From contig JAUZRY010000104.1 in the NCBI GenBank assembly GCA_030949995.1, forward strand, positions 1-57,555: a stretch of DNA of 57,555 nucleotides, in the 5' to 3' direction. This DNA is from Ardenticatenia bacterium. Its GTDB lineage: Bacteria > Chloroflexota > Anaerolineae > Ardenticatenales > Ardenticatenaceae. This document shows positions 48,273 through 55,994 of the stretch, in pieces. The stretch's first letter is position 1. The number at the start of each line of letters is the position of its first letter. The notes beneath the pieces were generated by a model, which did not search any database, had not been told where the DNA came from, and saw nothing but the letters and a program-made list of their open reading frames with translations. The position numbers and the translations under genes are program-made.

Positions 48273-48902
48273 GTGCCCGAGCGGACGAACGAGCAGTGGC
48301 TCGAAGACTTACGCGGCCCTAGCCCCAGGCGTGATGACGCCCTGGAAGCCTTGCGCGCTTTGCTCGTGCGTGGGCTGCGCGCTGCTTTGGCCGGCTGGAG
48401 CCACGTCCGCGACGAAGACATCGAGGACTTCGCACAGGAGACCCTGGTGCGCATTCTGGGCGCGCTGGACACATTCCGTGGCCAGAGCCAATTCACCACG
48501 TGGGCCCAGAAGATCGCCGTCCGTGTCGCCTTCACCGAGTTGCGCCGCCGACGCTGGCACGACGTGTCCCTCGACCAGTTGCTTGAAAGCGTCCGGGGGG
48601 AATTCACCTTCACGTTTCTGGCCGATAAGGAGGCGACTCCCGAGCAACAAGTCCTTCAGCGCCTGCTTTGGGAGCAGGTTCGACGGGCAGTCGAAGAGGA
48701 GCTTACGGAACGACAACGCCAGGCACTCGTGGCCGTGGTCTTCCACGGAGTACCCTTGGAAGAGGTGGCCAAGCGCTTGGGCACCAACCGCAATGCTCTC
48801 TACAAACTCCTGCACGATGCCCGCAAGCGGCTCAAAGCACGGCTGTTGGCCGGCGGATTGTCCCACGACGAGGTGTTGGCAGCTTTTGAAAGGCACGAGT
48901 AA
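48273..48902 (+). CDS. ECF-type RNA polymerase sigma factor
   Basis: 209 residues. Region 2 is DEDIEDFAQETLVRILGALD with FRGQSQFTTWAQKIAVRVAF. Region 4 is LTERQRQALVAVVFHGVPLE and EVAKRLGTNRNALYKLLHDA followed by RKRLKARL, a clear helix-turn-helix. GTG 48273 was preferred because AGGAG lies just upstream; 48237 is an in-frame alternative. A zinc-finger anti-sigma gene follows 50 bases later, the usual arrangement for an envelope stress or signal response. Confidence 0.9.
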   Translation: MPERTNEQWLEDLRGPSPRRDDALEALRALLVRGLRAALAGWSHVRDEDIEDFAQETLVRILGALDTFRGQSQFTTWAQKIAVRVAFTELRRRRWHDVSLDQLLESVRGEFTFTFLADKEATPEQQVLQRLLWEQVRRAVEEELTERQRQALVAVVFHGVPLEEVAKRLGTNRNALYKLLHDARKRLKARLLAGGLSHDEVLAAFERHE

Positions 48903-48951
48903 CGAGTCAGGCCACCTGAACACAGCGCGTCGGAAGAACATAGGTACACGA

Positions 48952-49284
48952 ATGGGTGGGCAACAGTTTTTACACATTTGGGAGAAGATACGTGCCCTCT
49001 TGCACCGGGGCAGGATGGGTGCCACAGGAGCTGGACGCAACGGCCGACTCGACGCAGCCACGCTGCGTCTCCTGGTCGAAGGCGTGCTGGCCACTGAAGA
49101 GACGGAGTTGAGCTGCGACGAGTGCTTCGAGGAGCTCGACCGCTTTGCCGAGTTGGTGTTGGCTGGCCGAGAAATTCCCGAGGCCATGAGGTTGGTCCAA
49201 GCGCACCTGGAGCGGTGCGGTGACTGTCGCGAGGAATTCGAGGCTTTGCTCGCCGCTCTTCGTCACCTTAGCTCGTCGGAGTGA
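48952..49284 (+). CDS. Zinc-finger anti-sigma factor-like protein
   Basis: 110 residues. A basic N-terminal stretch (GRMGATGAGRNGRLDAATLR) precedes SCDECFEELDRFAELVLAGR and VQAHLERCGDCREEFEALLA. The H-x3-C-x2-C pattern and the upstream CxxC are typical of anti-sigma ZAS/zf-HC2 domains. No transmembrane helix is present, so it may be a soluble, redox-type anti-sigma factor, unlike most of the class. It follows the sigma gene and its end overlaps the convergent ABC ATPase gene by 17 bases. Confidence 0.78.
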   Translation: MGGQQFLHIWEKIRALLHRGRMGATGAGRNGRLDAATLRLLVEGVLATEETELSCDECFEELDRFAELVLAGREIPEAMRLVQAHLERCGDCREEFEALLAALRHLSSSE

Positions 49285-49960
49285 GCTCAGGTGGGCGAAG
49301 ACAGCCGTCCCTCAGTTCCAGCCGACGGTCGGCGCGCGCGGCCAAGCGGGTGTCGTGTGTCACCAACAGGATGGTCTGTCCTTGGCGGTGCAAGTCTTCT
49401 AGAATGGCCATGATCGTGTGGCCTGTCCGCGCATCCAAGTTGCCTGTGGGCTCATCGGCCAGCAGGAGGGGCGGACGGTTAGCCACGGCCCTGGCAATGG
49501 CGACGCGCTGCTGTTCGCCGCCGCTCAGCTCGGCCGGCAAATGGTGGAGGCGGTTGCCCACTTCCAAGCGCTCCAGCAGCGCTGTGGCCCGCGCGCGGGG
49601 ATCGGGGTGGCCGGCCAGGGCCAGCGGTAGCATGACATTCTCCAGGGCGGTTAACGTGGGCAGGAGCTGGAAGAATTGGAAGACGATGCCCACCCCTCGC
49701 CGACGCCATCGGGCCAGCGCGTCTTCATCCAGCCGGTCAATCCGTTGTCCGGCCACCCACACCTGGCCCGACGTGGGACGATCCAAGCCGGCGATCAGGC
49801 TCAACAGCGTGCTCTTCCCGCTTCCGCTGGGCCCCACGATGGCCACGAATTCCCCTGGGGCCACAGTCATGGAGACATCGTCCAAGGCTCGGACGATCTC
49901 CTGGCCGGCCCGAAAGTGACGTGAAACGCGTTCCAGACGGACAACAGCCGCGTTCTCCAC
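49268..49960 (-). CDS. LolD-type ABC transporter ATPase
   Basis: 230 residues, complete. Walker [19 protein letters not shown]-loop VFQFFQLLPTLTALENV, signature LSGGEQQRVAIARAV, Walker [15 protein letters not shown], switch H LLVTHDTRLA. It has no permease beside it; the gene upstream (three bases away) is a glycosyltransferase. It may serve a distant FtsX permease or the MacB-type permease at 42672-45338, which already has its own ATPase. Confidence 0.88.
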   Translation of the reverse strand: MENAAVVRLERVSRHFRAGQEIVRALDDVSMTVAPGEFVAIVGPSGSGKSTLLSLIAGLDRPTSGQVWVAGQRIDRLDEDALARWRRRGVGIVFQFFQLLPTLTALENVMLPLALAGHPDPRARATALLERLEVGNRLHHLPAELSGGEQQRVAIARAVANRPPLLLADEPTGNLDARTGHTIMAILEDLHRQGQTILLVTHDTRLAARADRRLELRDGCLRPPELTPTS

Positions 49961-49963
49961 GGC

Positions 49964-51121
49964 TCATCCCTCCTCTCGGGGCACCAGGCGCTCCAAGAGG
50001 GCGTCGTACCGGGGTGCTTGGATGTGCCAATCGAATTGGTGCATGGCCTCGCGCAGGGGGGCTGTGTCCAAGGGGGCACCGTGGCGCAGCAGAGCGATCA
50101 ATTTTTCCGCCAGCTCCTCCACAGTGTCGTAGAGCACGGCCTCATGATAGGCTGGCGGAATGTACTCCGGGTAGACGAGTCGGCGGGGCAACAGGGGAAA
50201 GGCCCCGGCAGCAATGGCCTCCACAACGGCGATGCCGAAGAATTCGTGCTGGGCGGTACTTACCACCACGTCGGCCCGGCGGAGCAGTGCACGGTAGCGG
50301 GGCAGCTCGGCGTAGCCGAAGTGGACAACACGGTCGTGGAAGCGCTCGCGGGCCTCGAGGAACTCTGTGGGTCGTAGGCGGTAGCTCTCACCCGCTAAGG
50401 CCAGGCGAAAGGGTACCCCGGCTTCGGCCACGCGCTCCAGAACGGCGAAGAATGCCTCGGGCCCCTTGTCGTACTCCCACCGCTGATTCCACAGGATCAG
50501 GGGGGGCGTGGACCCACGCGGGGGCAGGGTGCCCGGCTCCTCCTCCCCTTCCAAGAGGCCGATCACGTCCACGCCTGGGTGGAGCACGTGGGCCCGGTGG
50601 CGGAGCTCATCCACGGTCTCCAGGTTGTTGTGGTCGGGAAAGTGTTTGAGCAGGCGGGGGAGTTCATCGAAGAACTCGTCCCGGTGGTAGGCCGAGTTGA
50701 ACAGCAACAGGTCCGAGGCCAAGGCAGAGGCGTAGTTAATCCACCCGTAGTGAAGATCTCGCTTGGTGTCCGGAGGAACAGGGTAGGTCAGTTGATTCTC
50801 GTGGAAGTAGATGGCTACCGGCACCTGGGCTGTGTGTGGGCGAGTCAGGGCCAACAGGGTGGTCACGTCGAGCATGTCCGATGCCAGAATCAGGTCGGGG
50901 CGCTCGGCTGACCAGTCCACCTGGCGGGCTAAGGTGACCGCGCCGCCGTGCATGCGCCACTTCCAAAAGTAGCCCGGCATGGTGATCACCCGAACGTCGT
51001 GACGGCTGTGGCGTTGGTATCCGTGAGCCCAAGCCAGGTGGGATGTGACCGCATACGGCTCCAGGATCAAGATGCGCACGGGCTTGTTCCCCTTCCCGGT
51101 CAACTCCGTTGGGCCGCTCAT
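49964..51121 (-). CDS. tRNA-queuosine alpha-mannosyltransferase-like glycosyltransferase (DUF3524 type)
   Basis: GT-B enzyme of 385 residues. The N-terminal domain matches the DUF3524/GTDC1/QTMAN family: VRILILEPYAVTSHLAWAHG, VITMPGYFWKWRMHGGAVTL, ILASDMLDVTTLLAL, IYFHENQLTYPV and RDLHYGWINYASALASDLLL. The C-terminal half is a glycosyl transferase group 1 domain (LILWNQRWEYDKGPEAFFAV, STAQHEFFGIAVVEAIAAGA). Animal QTMAN adds mannose from GDP-mannose to queuosine in tRNA-Asp. The bacterial enzyme probably does a related reaction, but the substrate is untested. ATG 51121 overlaps the LysM stop (ATGA). Confidence 0.8.
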   Translation of the reverse strand: MSGPTELTGKGNKPVRILILEPYAVTSHLAWAHGYQRHSRHDVRVITMPGYFWKWRMHGGAVTLARQVDWSAERPDLILASDMLDVTTLLALTRPHTAQVPVAIYFHENQLTYPVPPDTKRDLHYGWINYASALASDLLLFNSAYHRDEFFDELPRLLKHFPDHNNLETVDELRHRAHVLHPGVDVIGLLEGEEEPGTLPPRGSTPPLILWNQRWEYDKGPEAFFAVLERVAEAGVPFRLALAGESYRLRPTEFLEARERFHDRVVHFGYAELPRYRALLRRADVVVSTAQHEFFGIAVVEAIAAGAFPLLPRRLVYPEYIPPAYHEAVLYDTVEELAEKLIALLRHGAPLDTAPLREAMHQFDWHIQAPRYDALLERLVPREEG

Positions 51122-51553
51122 GGCTCGGGGATGATGATCTCCTGTCCCACTTGGATGAGCTCCGGGTTGGTGATGTTCGAGTTGGCCTCCCAAGATGGCC
51201 TCAAGGGTGACGCCGAAGCGTGCTGCGATGGCGCTCAGAGTGTCCCCAGGTTGCACGATGTAGACTTGGGGTGCTGGGGTGGCCGTGGGCGTGGGCTCGG
51301 GTGTGGCCGTGGGCGTCGGCGTGGGCGATGGCACGAGCGTGGGCGTCGGGGGGGGAGTAGGTGACACCGGAAGCGAGGGCACCGTGGTGACCACGACGGC
51401 GGTGGCTGTGGGTGCGGGTGAGAAATCAGCCCGTTGGCGGGCCATCAACATGCCGAACTGGAAGGCAAAGCCGAACACAAAACAGATGAGGCCGGTGAGG
51501 AGGACGACGGCGACAGTTGAGACACATCCTTGGACGGTCACTCGGGATTCCAT
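51118..51553 (-). CDS. LysM-domain membrane-anchored protein, frameshifted
   Basis: About 145 residues. One N-terminal helix (VSTVAVVLLTGLICFVFGFA) is followed by a Pro/Thr linker with TPTPTATPEPTPTATP repeats, then a LysM domain: VYIVQPGDTLSAIAARFGVT, LEAIL. Removing one G near 51190 continues EANSNITNPELIQVGQEIII and PEP before TGA, completing the domain. LysM binds N-acetylglucosamine polymers such as peptidoglycan. The Thr-Pro linker resembles the stalk of the surface protein at 4679-6731. The stop overlaps the next gene's start. Confidence 0.8.
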
Positions 51554-51563
51554 GGGCGTTCGT

Positions 51564-52037
51564 TCACCTCTGTGCAATGTGATGGTGCCATTCGTGGAGC
51601 GTGAGCGCGAACAGGCCCGTGACGAGCAGGGCAGAGACCACGCACCACGGACAAATGGCGTAGATGACGAAGAGCTCAACATACGTTAGGTACGCTGAAA
51701 AGAGCAAGCCCGCGGTGACCAGCGCGACTTGGGCGCCCAAGGCCAGCGCGGCCCAGGAGGGATGGGCCGCGTGGCGAATGCCCAAGAACAGGAGCACACC
51801 GGCATACATGCCGGCTCCCAACAGGGCCACCGGAATGCCGGCGATCTCGCTGTAGGCACTGTTCTGGACCGTCTCGCAGTCGCCTATGCCGGCGCAGAGG
51901 GCCGAGGCATCGGCCAGCTTGAGCCACGTCAGGTAGAGGGCCACCAGCAGGCCGATGCCCGCCATGCTCGCCTGCGCCCAGAACACCCACGTCCGTGGAC
52001 GATGGTTCGCGCGTTGTGCTTCGCGGACGGCGCTCAC
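51564..52037 (-). CDS. Vitamin K epoxide reductase (VKOR) family protein
   Basis: Membrane oxidoreductase of 157 residues with four or five helices. The loop Cys pair is in ASALCAGIGDCETVQNSAYS, and the active CxxC is ICPWC in FVIYAICPWCVVSALLV. GIPVALLGAGMYAG is another family motif. VKOR reoxidises a DsbA-like partner and passes electrons to quinone. The DsbA-like gene starts the same operon, directly upstream, so together they form an oxidative protein-folding pair. It may serve cysteine-bearing exported proteins. Confidence 0.92.
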   Translation of the reverse strand: MSAVREAQRANHRPRTWVFWAQASMAGIGLLVALYLTWLKLADASALCAGIGDCETVQNSAYSEIAGIPVALLGAGMYAGVLLFLGIRHAAHPSWAALALGAQVALVTAGLLFSAYLTYVELFVIYAICPWCVVSALLVTGLFALTLHEWHHHIAQR

Positions 52038-52039
52038 GG

Positions 52040-52750
52040 TTACTCCACGAAGGGACGGATGTACTGAGCGTAGAATTGTTCGAAGGGCATAACCCCTTCA
52101 ACCTTCGTCCCGTTCACGAAGAACGTCGGCGTGCCGGTCACGCCGTCTCGCACAGCCTGCCGGGAGAGACGGTCCACCTCGCCAGCGTAGCGGCGGCTCT
52201 GCAGACAGCGGGAAAAGGCGTCCACATCCAACCCGAGCTCGGCGGCGTAGGATTCCAAGCGGGCTTGGGTGAACCCGCTCCGGCCGTACTGGCGTTGGGC
52301 GGCGAAGAGGCGGTCGTGATAGGTGAAGAACTGGCCTTGTTCTTGGGCACACAGGGCTGCTTCAGTGGCCCGCTGGCTTTCCTCGCCGAGAAAGGCCACC
52401 GGTCGGAGCTCAAAGCGCACCTGCCCGGCCGAGATGTGGTTGCTCACCAGAGGCTTAAAGATTTCCTCGTGAGCGGTCGCACAGTGGGGGCAGAGGTAAT
52501 CGCTGTATTCCACCACCTGCACTGGCGCTCCCTCGGAGCCCAGCGCGCGCCCTTGGGCTGGCATGCCGGCGTAGGTGCTGGGAGGAATGGCCGGCGTGCC
52601 AGCTTGGCGGGCTTGGGCGTTCAGGAGCCAGATGAGCGCTAAGGCCAACACGAGGCCCGCGCCTACTCCGGCCACCACGAGGGGGTGCCGCCAGATGGGA
52701 ACGGGCTCAGCAGTGCTCAGGGGGCGTTTGCGTTTTACTTTGGCACCCAT
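52040..52750 (-). CDS. DsbA-like thioredoxin-fold oxidoreductase
   Basis: 236 residues. A basic start (MGAKVKRKRPLSTAEPVPIW) and one membrane helix (VVAGVGAGLVLALALIWLLN) anchor it outside the membrane. The catalytic CxxC is YSDYLCPHCATAHEEI, followed by a helical insertion and the cis-Pro loop GVTGTPTFFVNGTKVEG. The fold is that of DsbA/BdbD-like proteins. It ends two bases before the VKOR gene and lies just downstream of moeA. VKOR would reoxidise it. Confidence 0.92.
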   Translation of the reverse strand: MGAKVKRKRPLSTAEPVPIWRHPLVVAGVGAGLVLALALIWLLNAQARQAGTPAIPPSTYAGMPAQGRALGSEGAPVQVVEYSDYLCPHCATAHEEIFKPLVSNHISAGQVRFELRPVAFLGEESQRATEAALCAQEQGQFFTYHDRLFAAQRQYGRSGFTQARLESYAAELGLDVDAFSRCLQSRRYAGEVDRLSRQAVRDGVTGTPTFFVNGTKVEGVMPFEQFYAQYIRPFVE

Positions 52751-52752
52751 TG

Positions 52753-54030
52753 TTAGAACACCTCCTCGGGCCAATCGAAGAGTTCGACGTCCACAGGCTC
52801 CCCGGCGGGGATAAACGTCACCTGCTCGGGGACGATGACGAAGCCATTGGCCCACACCAGCGAGCTGAGAATGCCGGACCCTTGAACGCGCACGCCGCTG
52901 CCGCGCGTGGTGGCGTGGAGCTGGCCAGAGGCGTCATCCCGCCAGACACGGGCGCGCATGTAGTGGCGTCGGCCGCTGTTGGTCACATCCTCCTGGAGGC
53001 GGGCCCGAAAGCGCCGGCGGAAGAGGGGACGCAATCCGGCCATTTTGCGGATGGCCGGGCGCGCGAAGACCTCGAAGGCCACAAAAGCGGCCACCGGATT
53101 GCCGGGGAGCCCTAACAGGGGCACGGGACGGCCTCCAACTTCCAATGTGCCGAAAGCGAGGGGTTTGCCCGGTTTAATGGCAACCTGCCAGAAATGGACT
53201 TCGCCTTGGGCGGCGAGGACATGTTTCACCACGTCGTAGTCCCCCACGGAGACGCCGGCGGAGGTGATCAACAAGTCCACACCTGCCTCTACGGCCAGCT
53301 TCAACTTGGCCGACAGATCCTTCACGTTGTCGCGGGCGATGCCCAAGGGCACGGGCAGGCCGCCGGCCAATCGGACTAAAGCCACATTGGTGTATTCGTT
53401 GGAGTTGCGAATTTTGCCAGGCGTCAGCGGCTCCTCGGGGCCGACCAGCTCGTCGCCCGTGGCGAGCACGCCAACCCGTGGCCGGCGCACACATGTGACC
53501 CGGCTGCGCCCCAAGGCGGCCAGCAGCCCGACCTCGGCCGCCCGCAGACGTTGACCCCGTCGGAGGGCTGTCTGGCCAACCGAGACATCCTCGCCGGCCT
53601 CGCGCACGTTGTCGCCGGGCCGCACAGGCCGCAGGATCGCGATGTGCCCTCCTGGTGGACGGCGTTCGGCCGGCAGGGCCTCACTGGTCTCCTCGAAGCG
53701 GACCACCGCGTCGGCGCCAGGGGGCATGGGAGCACCGGTCATGATGCGGGCTGCCGTGCCGGGGACTACTGGCGCGGTGGGCGCGGTGCCGGCAGCAACT
53801 GTCTCCACCACGCGCAACAGGATCGGGCGTTCGGGGGAGGCCCCGTCTGTGTCGGCCGCGCGCACGGCGTACCCGTCCATCGCCGAGTTGCGGAAGGGAG
53901 GAATGTTGTGCTCAGCCACGATATCTTCGGCGAGCACGCGGCCCACGGCCTCGAAGAGGGGCACGGGTTCGGCGTCCAGCTCGCCGATGTGAGCCAAGAT
54001 GTGCTCTTGAGCCTGTTCAACGGAGATCAT
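52753..54030 (-). CDS. moeA: Molybdopterin molybdotransferase
   Basis: Inserts molybdate into adenylylated molybdopterin to form the Mo cofactor. 425 residues. Typical motifs are IPPFRNSAMDGYAVRAAD near residue 45, AARIMTGAPMPPGADAVVRF, RRPRVGVLATGDELV, the GKIRNSNEY loop, LITSAGVSVGDYDVVKHVL and PLLGLPGNPVAAFVAFEVFA. Start 54030 was chosen over 54048 because conserved MISVEQAQEHIL begins there. The nearby CoxM/CoxL-like genes encode a molybdenum enzyme that would use this cofactor. Confidence 0.93.
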   Translation of the reverse strand: MISVEQAQEHILAHIGELDAEPVPLFEAVGRVLAEDIVAEHNIPPFRNSAMDGYAVRAADTDGASPERPILLRVVETVAAGTAPTAPVVPGTAARIMTGAPMPPGADAVVRFEETSEALPAERRPPGGHIAILRPVRPGDNVREAGEDVSVGQTALRRGQRLRAAEVGLLAALGRSRVTCVRRPRVGVLATGDELVGPEEPLTPGKIRNSNEYTNVALVRLAGGLPVPLGIARDNVKDLSAKLKLAVEAGVDLLITSAGVSVGDYDVVKHVLAAQGEVHFWQVAIKPGKPLAFGTLEVGGRPVPLLGLPGNPVAAFVAFEVFARPAIRKMAGLRPLFRRRFRARLQEDVTNSGRRHYMRARVWRDDASGQLHATTRGSGVRVQGSGILSSLVWANGFVIVPEQVTFIPAGEPVDVELFDWPEEVF

Positions 54031-54236
54031 GGGGCCTGCTCTCCTCAATGGTCAGTGAGGGTCAAGCGGATGAAAGCCTTTGAGCCATAAGAGCCATGAC
54101 GATCACGGCGCTGAATGACACCATTCAGTTAGCATGCGCGTGACCATCCTGTTTTGACGAGTATCTTGCCTTCCGTGGGCCGCTGCCCTTCTCATTCCCC
54201 TTAATAGTACCAGAGACTCCTAGGGCGACAAATAGC

Positions 54237-54587
54237 TTATTTCAACCACTCTTCACCGTACCGGCGCATGTCCTCGATCAACGGAAGCAGTGCCTCCCCT
54301 TTGGGCGTGAGCGTGTACTCCACGCGAGGGGGGATCTCCGAGTAAACATGGCGCTCAATGATACCCTGCCCTTCCAAGTACTTAAGCCGGCGTGAGAGCG
54401 TCTTCGGACTGATTCCCGAGAGGGAGGCAAGCAACTCGCTGAAGCGCCGAGGCCCGTCCATGAGATCGCGAATGATGAGGAGGGTCCACGTGTCGCCCAC
54501 CAGCTCTGCCGTGCGCGCAATGGGGCAAGAATGGTGTTCAATGTCCGGGTGCAGCCGCTTGGCCGTATGCGGTCCCATGGTTTTCAC
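54237..54587 (-). CDS. HxlR-family transcriptional regulator
   Basis: Winged-helix regulator of 116 residues. HHSCPIARTAELVGDTWTLL contains the single conserved Cys that often senses redox or aldehyde signals. The recognition part reads RRFSELLASLSGISPKTLSR and RLKYLEGQGIIERHVYSE with wing PPRVEYTLTPKGEALLPL. The GTG start is supported by AAAGG upstream; ATG 54578 is the alternative. It is divergent from the CDGSH gene and probably regulates it or itself from the shared promoter region. Confidence 0.88.
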   Translation of the reverse strand: MKTMGPHTAKRLHPDIEHHSCPIARTAELVGDTWTLLIIRDLMDGPRRFSELLASLSGISPKTLSRRLKYLEGQGIIERHVYSEIPPRVEYTLTPKGEALLPLIEDMRRYGEEWLK

Positions 54588-54626
54588 CTACACCTTTCGT
54601 GGCCGCCTCTGTCGGTTGCACCGCAC

Positions 54627-54671
54627 AGTATACCACGCTCGTTTGACAAGAACAAGTTTTTGGTCTATATT
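54627..54671. promoter_or_regulatory. Divergent promoters between hxlR-type and CDGSH genes
   Basis: Plus strand: TTGACA (54643-54648), 17 bases, TATATT (54666-54671) for the CDGSH gene. Minus strand: TATACT (54632-54627) with a weak TTGTTC 17 bases upstream for the regulator. The boxes overlap, so one factor could control both. Confidence 0.6.
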
Positions 54672-54722
54672 TCCCTTGTGATACTTGGTGTAAAAAGGGA
54701 ATTTTTGAGAGGAGGGTGTGCT

Positions 54723-54902
54723 ATGGCCGAAGTGGAGACCAAGGGGAGTGATCATCCGCTGACGACGGTGAAGTTGGAGCCGGGTGAGAAGGTGGCGCTG
54801 TGCCGTTGTTTTGCGTCGGCCAAGTTCCCCTTCTGCGACGGGACCCACACGCAGCATCCCGGTCGTGGTCCGGCAGTCGTGGAAGCTGTCAAGAAGGAGT
54901 AG
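54723..54902 (+). CDS. CDGSH iron-sulfur domain protein
   Basis: 59 residues, a single CDGSH motif: CRCFASAKFPFCDGTH. It follows C-x-C-x2-(S)-x3-P-x-C-D-G-(T)-H, the pattern that binds a 2Fe-2S cluster by three Cys and one His. ATG 54723 has AGGAGG 7 bases upstream; the long open frame before it is untranslated leader. The promoter and terminator either side make it a monocistronic gene. Small bacterial CDGSH proteins are linked to electron transfer or redox sensing. Confidence 0.9.
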   Translation: MAEVETKGSDHPLTTVKLEPGEKVALCRCFASAKFPFCDGTHTQHPGRGPAVVEAVKKE

Positions 54903-54926
54903 CGGCCGGGTAGGGAACGGCGGTTG

Positions 54927-54961
54927 AAAAAGGCGCGGCGGTTAATCCCGCCGCGCCTTTT
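54927..54961. terminator. Bidirectional intrinsic terminator
   Basis: GGCGCGGCGG (54932-54941) and CCGCCGCGCC (54948-54957) pair perfectly around GTTAATCC-like loop bases. A-tract before and T-tract after let it serve both the CDGSH gene and, from the other side, the coxM-like gene. The 55 kb stretch to 55106 holds nothing else recognised. Confidence 0.88.
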
Positions 54962-55106
54962 CTCATGCTCTTGGGCTGTGCTGTTGCGGTTAGGGGTCAG
55001 CCCATCTCCCAAGCTGTTTGGGCCCGACACGCCGCTGCACCACAGTGCTCCTGTGGGGCAGAGTGGGTACCCATTAGGTGCTGTTTTCCCTCGTGGCTCT
55101 CGGAGC

Positions 55107-55976
55107 CTAGGCGCGATCGAGGGCCTTTTGGAGCGCGCGGCGCGTGTACACCGCCAGCAGGTGGGCACGGTACTCGGACGAGGCGAAGATGTCGCTCATG
55201 AAGTCATCGACGGTGAACCCCTCGCCCGCGCGCTGGGCGGCGGCGGCGATGGTCTCCTCCGAGGCCGTGCTGCCCGAGAGCGCTTCCTCCGCGCCGGAGA
55301 GGCGCTTGGCACACTCGAAGGCACCGTTGGCGGCCACCCGCGCTGACGTGATCGTCTGGCCGTCTAACTCCAGGGCGACAGCAACGCCGACGACCGCGTA
55401 CCCGGAAGCTGGGTGGGGGAATTTCACGTAGGCGCTGACGCGCGTGCCCCCGCCGGTGGGAATGCGGATGGCGGTGATGATCTCGTCGGCCTCCAAGGCA
55501 GTGGTGAAGAGGCCCTGGAAGAAGTCATCAGCCGCCACAGTGCGGGCGCCATTGGGGCCCTGGACGTCGATTTCGCCCCCGAGGGCCAACACGGTCGCGG
55601 GCAGGTCCGAAGCTGGGTCGGCATGGGCCAGGTTGCCGCCGATGGTGCCCCGGTTGCGCACTTGGATGTCGCCAACCACACCGGCCGCATCGGCCAAGGC
55701 CGCAGCGCGTTGTTGTACGTCCTCGGAGGCAGCGATGTCGGCGTGTGTGGTCAGTGGCCCAATGCGGAGAGTGTCGCCGTCCACGTGGATGCCCTTGAGG
55801 GCATCAATGCGGCCGATGTCGATGAGCACGGCCGGTTGGGCCAAGCGGGTTTTCATCAACGGGATCAGGCTGTGGCCGCCGGCCAGCAGCTTGGCATTGT
55901 CGCCATGTTGTTGCAACAGGGAAAGCGCCTCGTCCACACTGTGTGCCCGGTAGTAGTCGAACTTTGGCGGATACAT
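55107..55976 (-). CDS. CoxM-like FAD-binding subunit of a molybdenum hydroxylase
   Basis: Medium subunit, 289 residues, of a CO dehydrogenase/xanthine dehydrogenase-type enzyme; it passes electrons from the iron-sulfur subunit to FAD and an acceptor. The FAD motifs are AKLLAGGHSLIPLMKTRLAQ and GTIGGNLAHADPASDLPATV. The C-terminal domain (CO_deh_flav_C type) starts YVKFPHPASGYAVVGVAVAL. It lies 18 bases after the large subunit in the transcribed direction. The small 2Fe-2S subunit is not in view and may lie upstream beyond the window. Confidence 0.92.
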   Translation of the reverse strand: MYPPKFDYYRAHSVDEALSLLQQHGDNAKLLAGGHSLIPLMKTRLAQPAVLIDIGRIDALKGIHVDGDTLRIGPLTTHADIAASEDVQQRAAALADAAGVVGDIQVRNRGTIGGNLAHADPASDLPATVLALGGEIDVQGPNGARTVAADDFFQGLFTTALEADEIITAIRIPTGGGTRVSAYVKFPHPASGYAVVGVAVALELDGQTITSARVAANGAFECAKRLSGAEEALSGSTASEETIAAAAQRAGEGFTVDDFMSDIFASSEYRAHLLAVYTRRALQKALDRA

Positions 55977-55994
55977 GGATTCCTCCCTTCGCCC

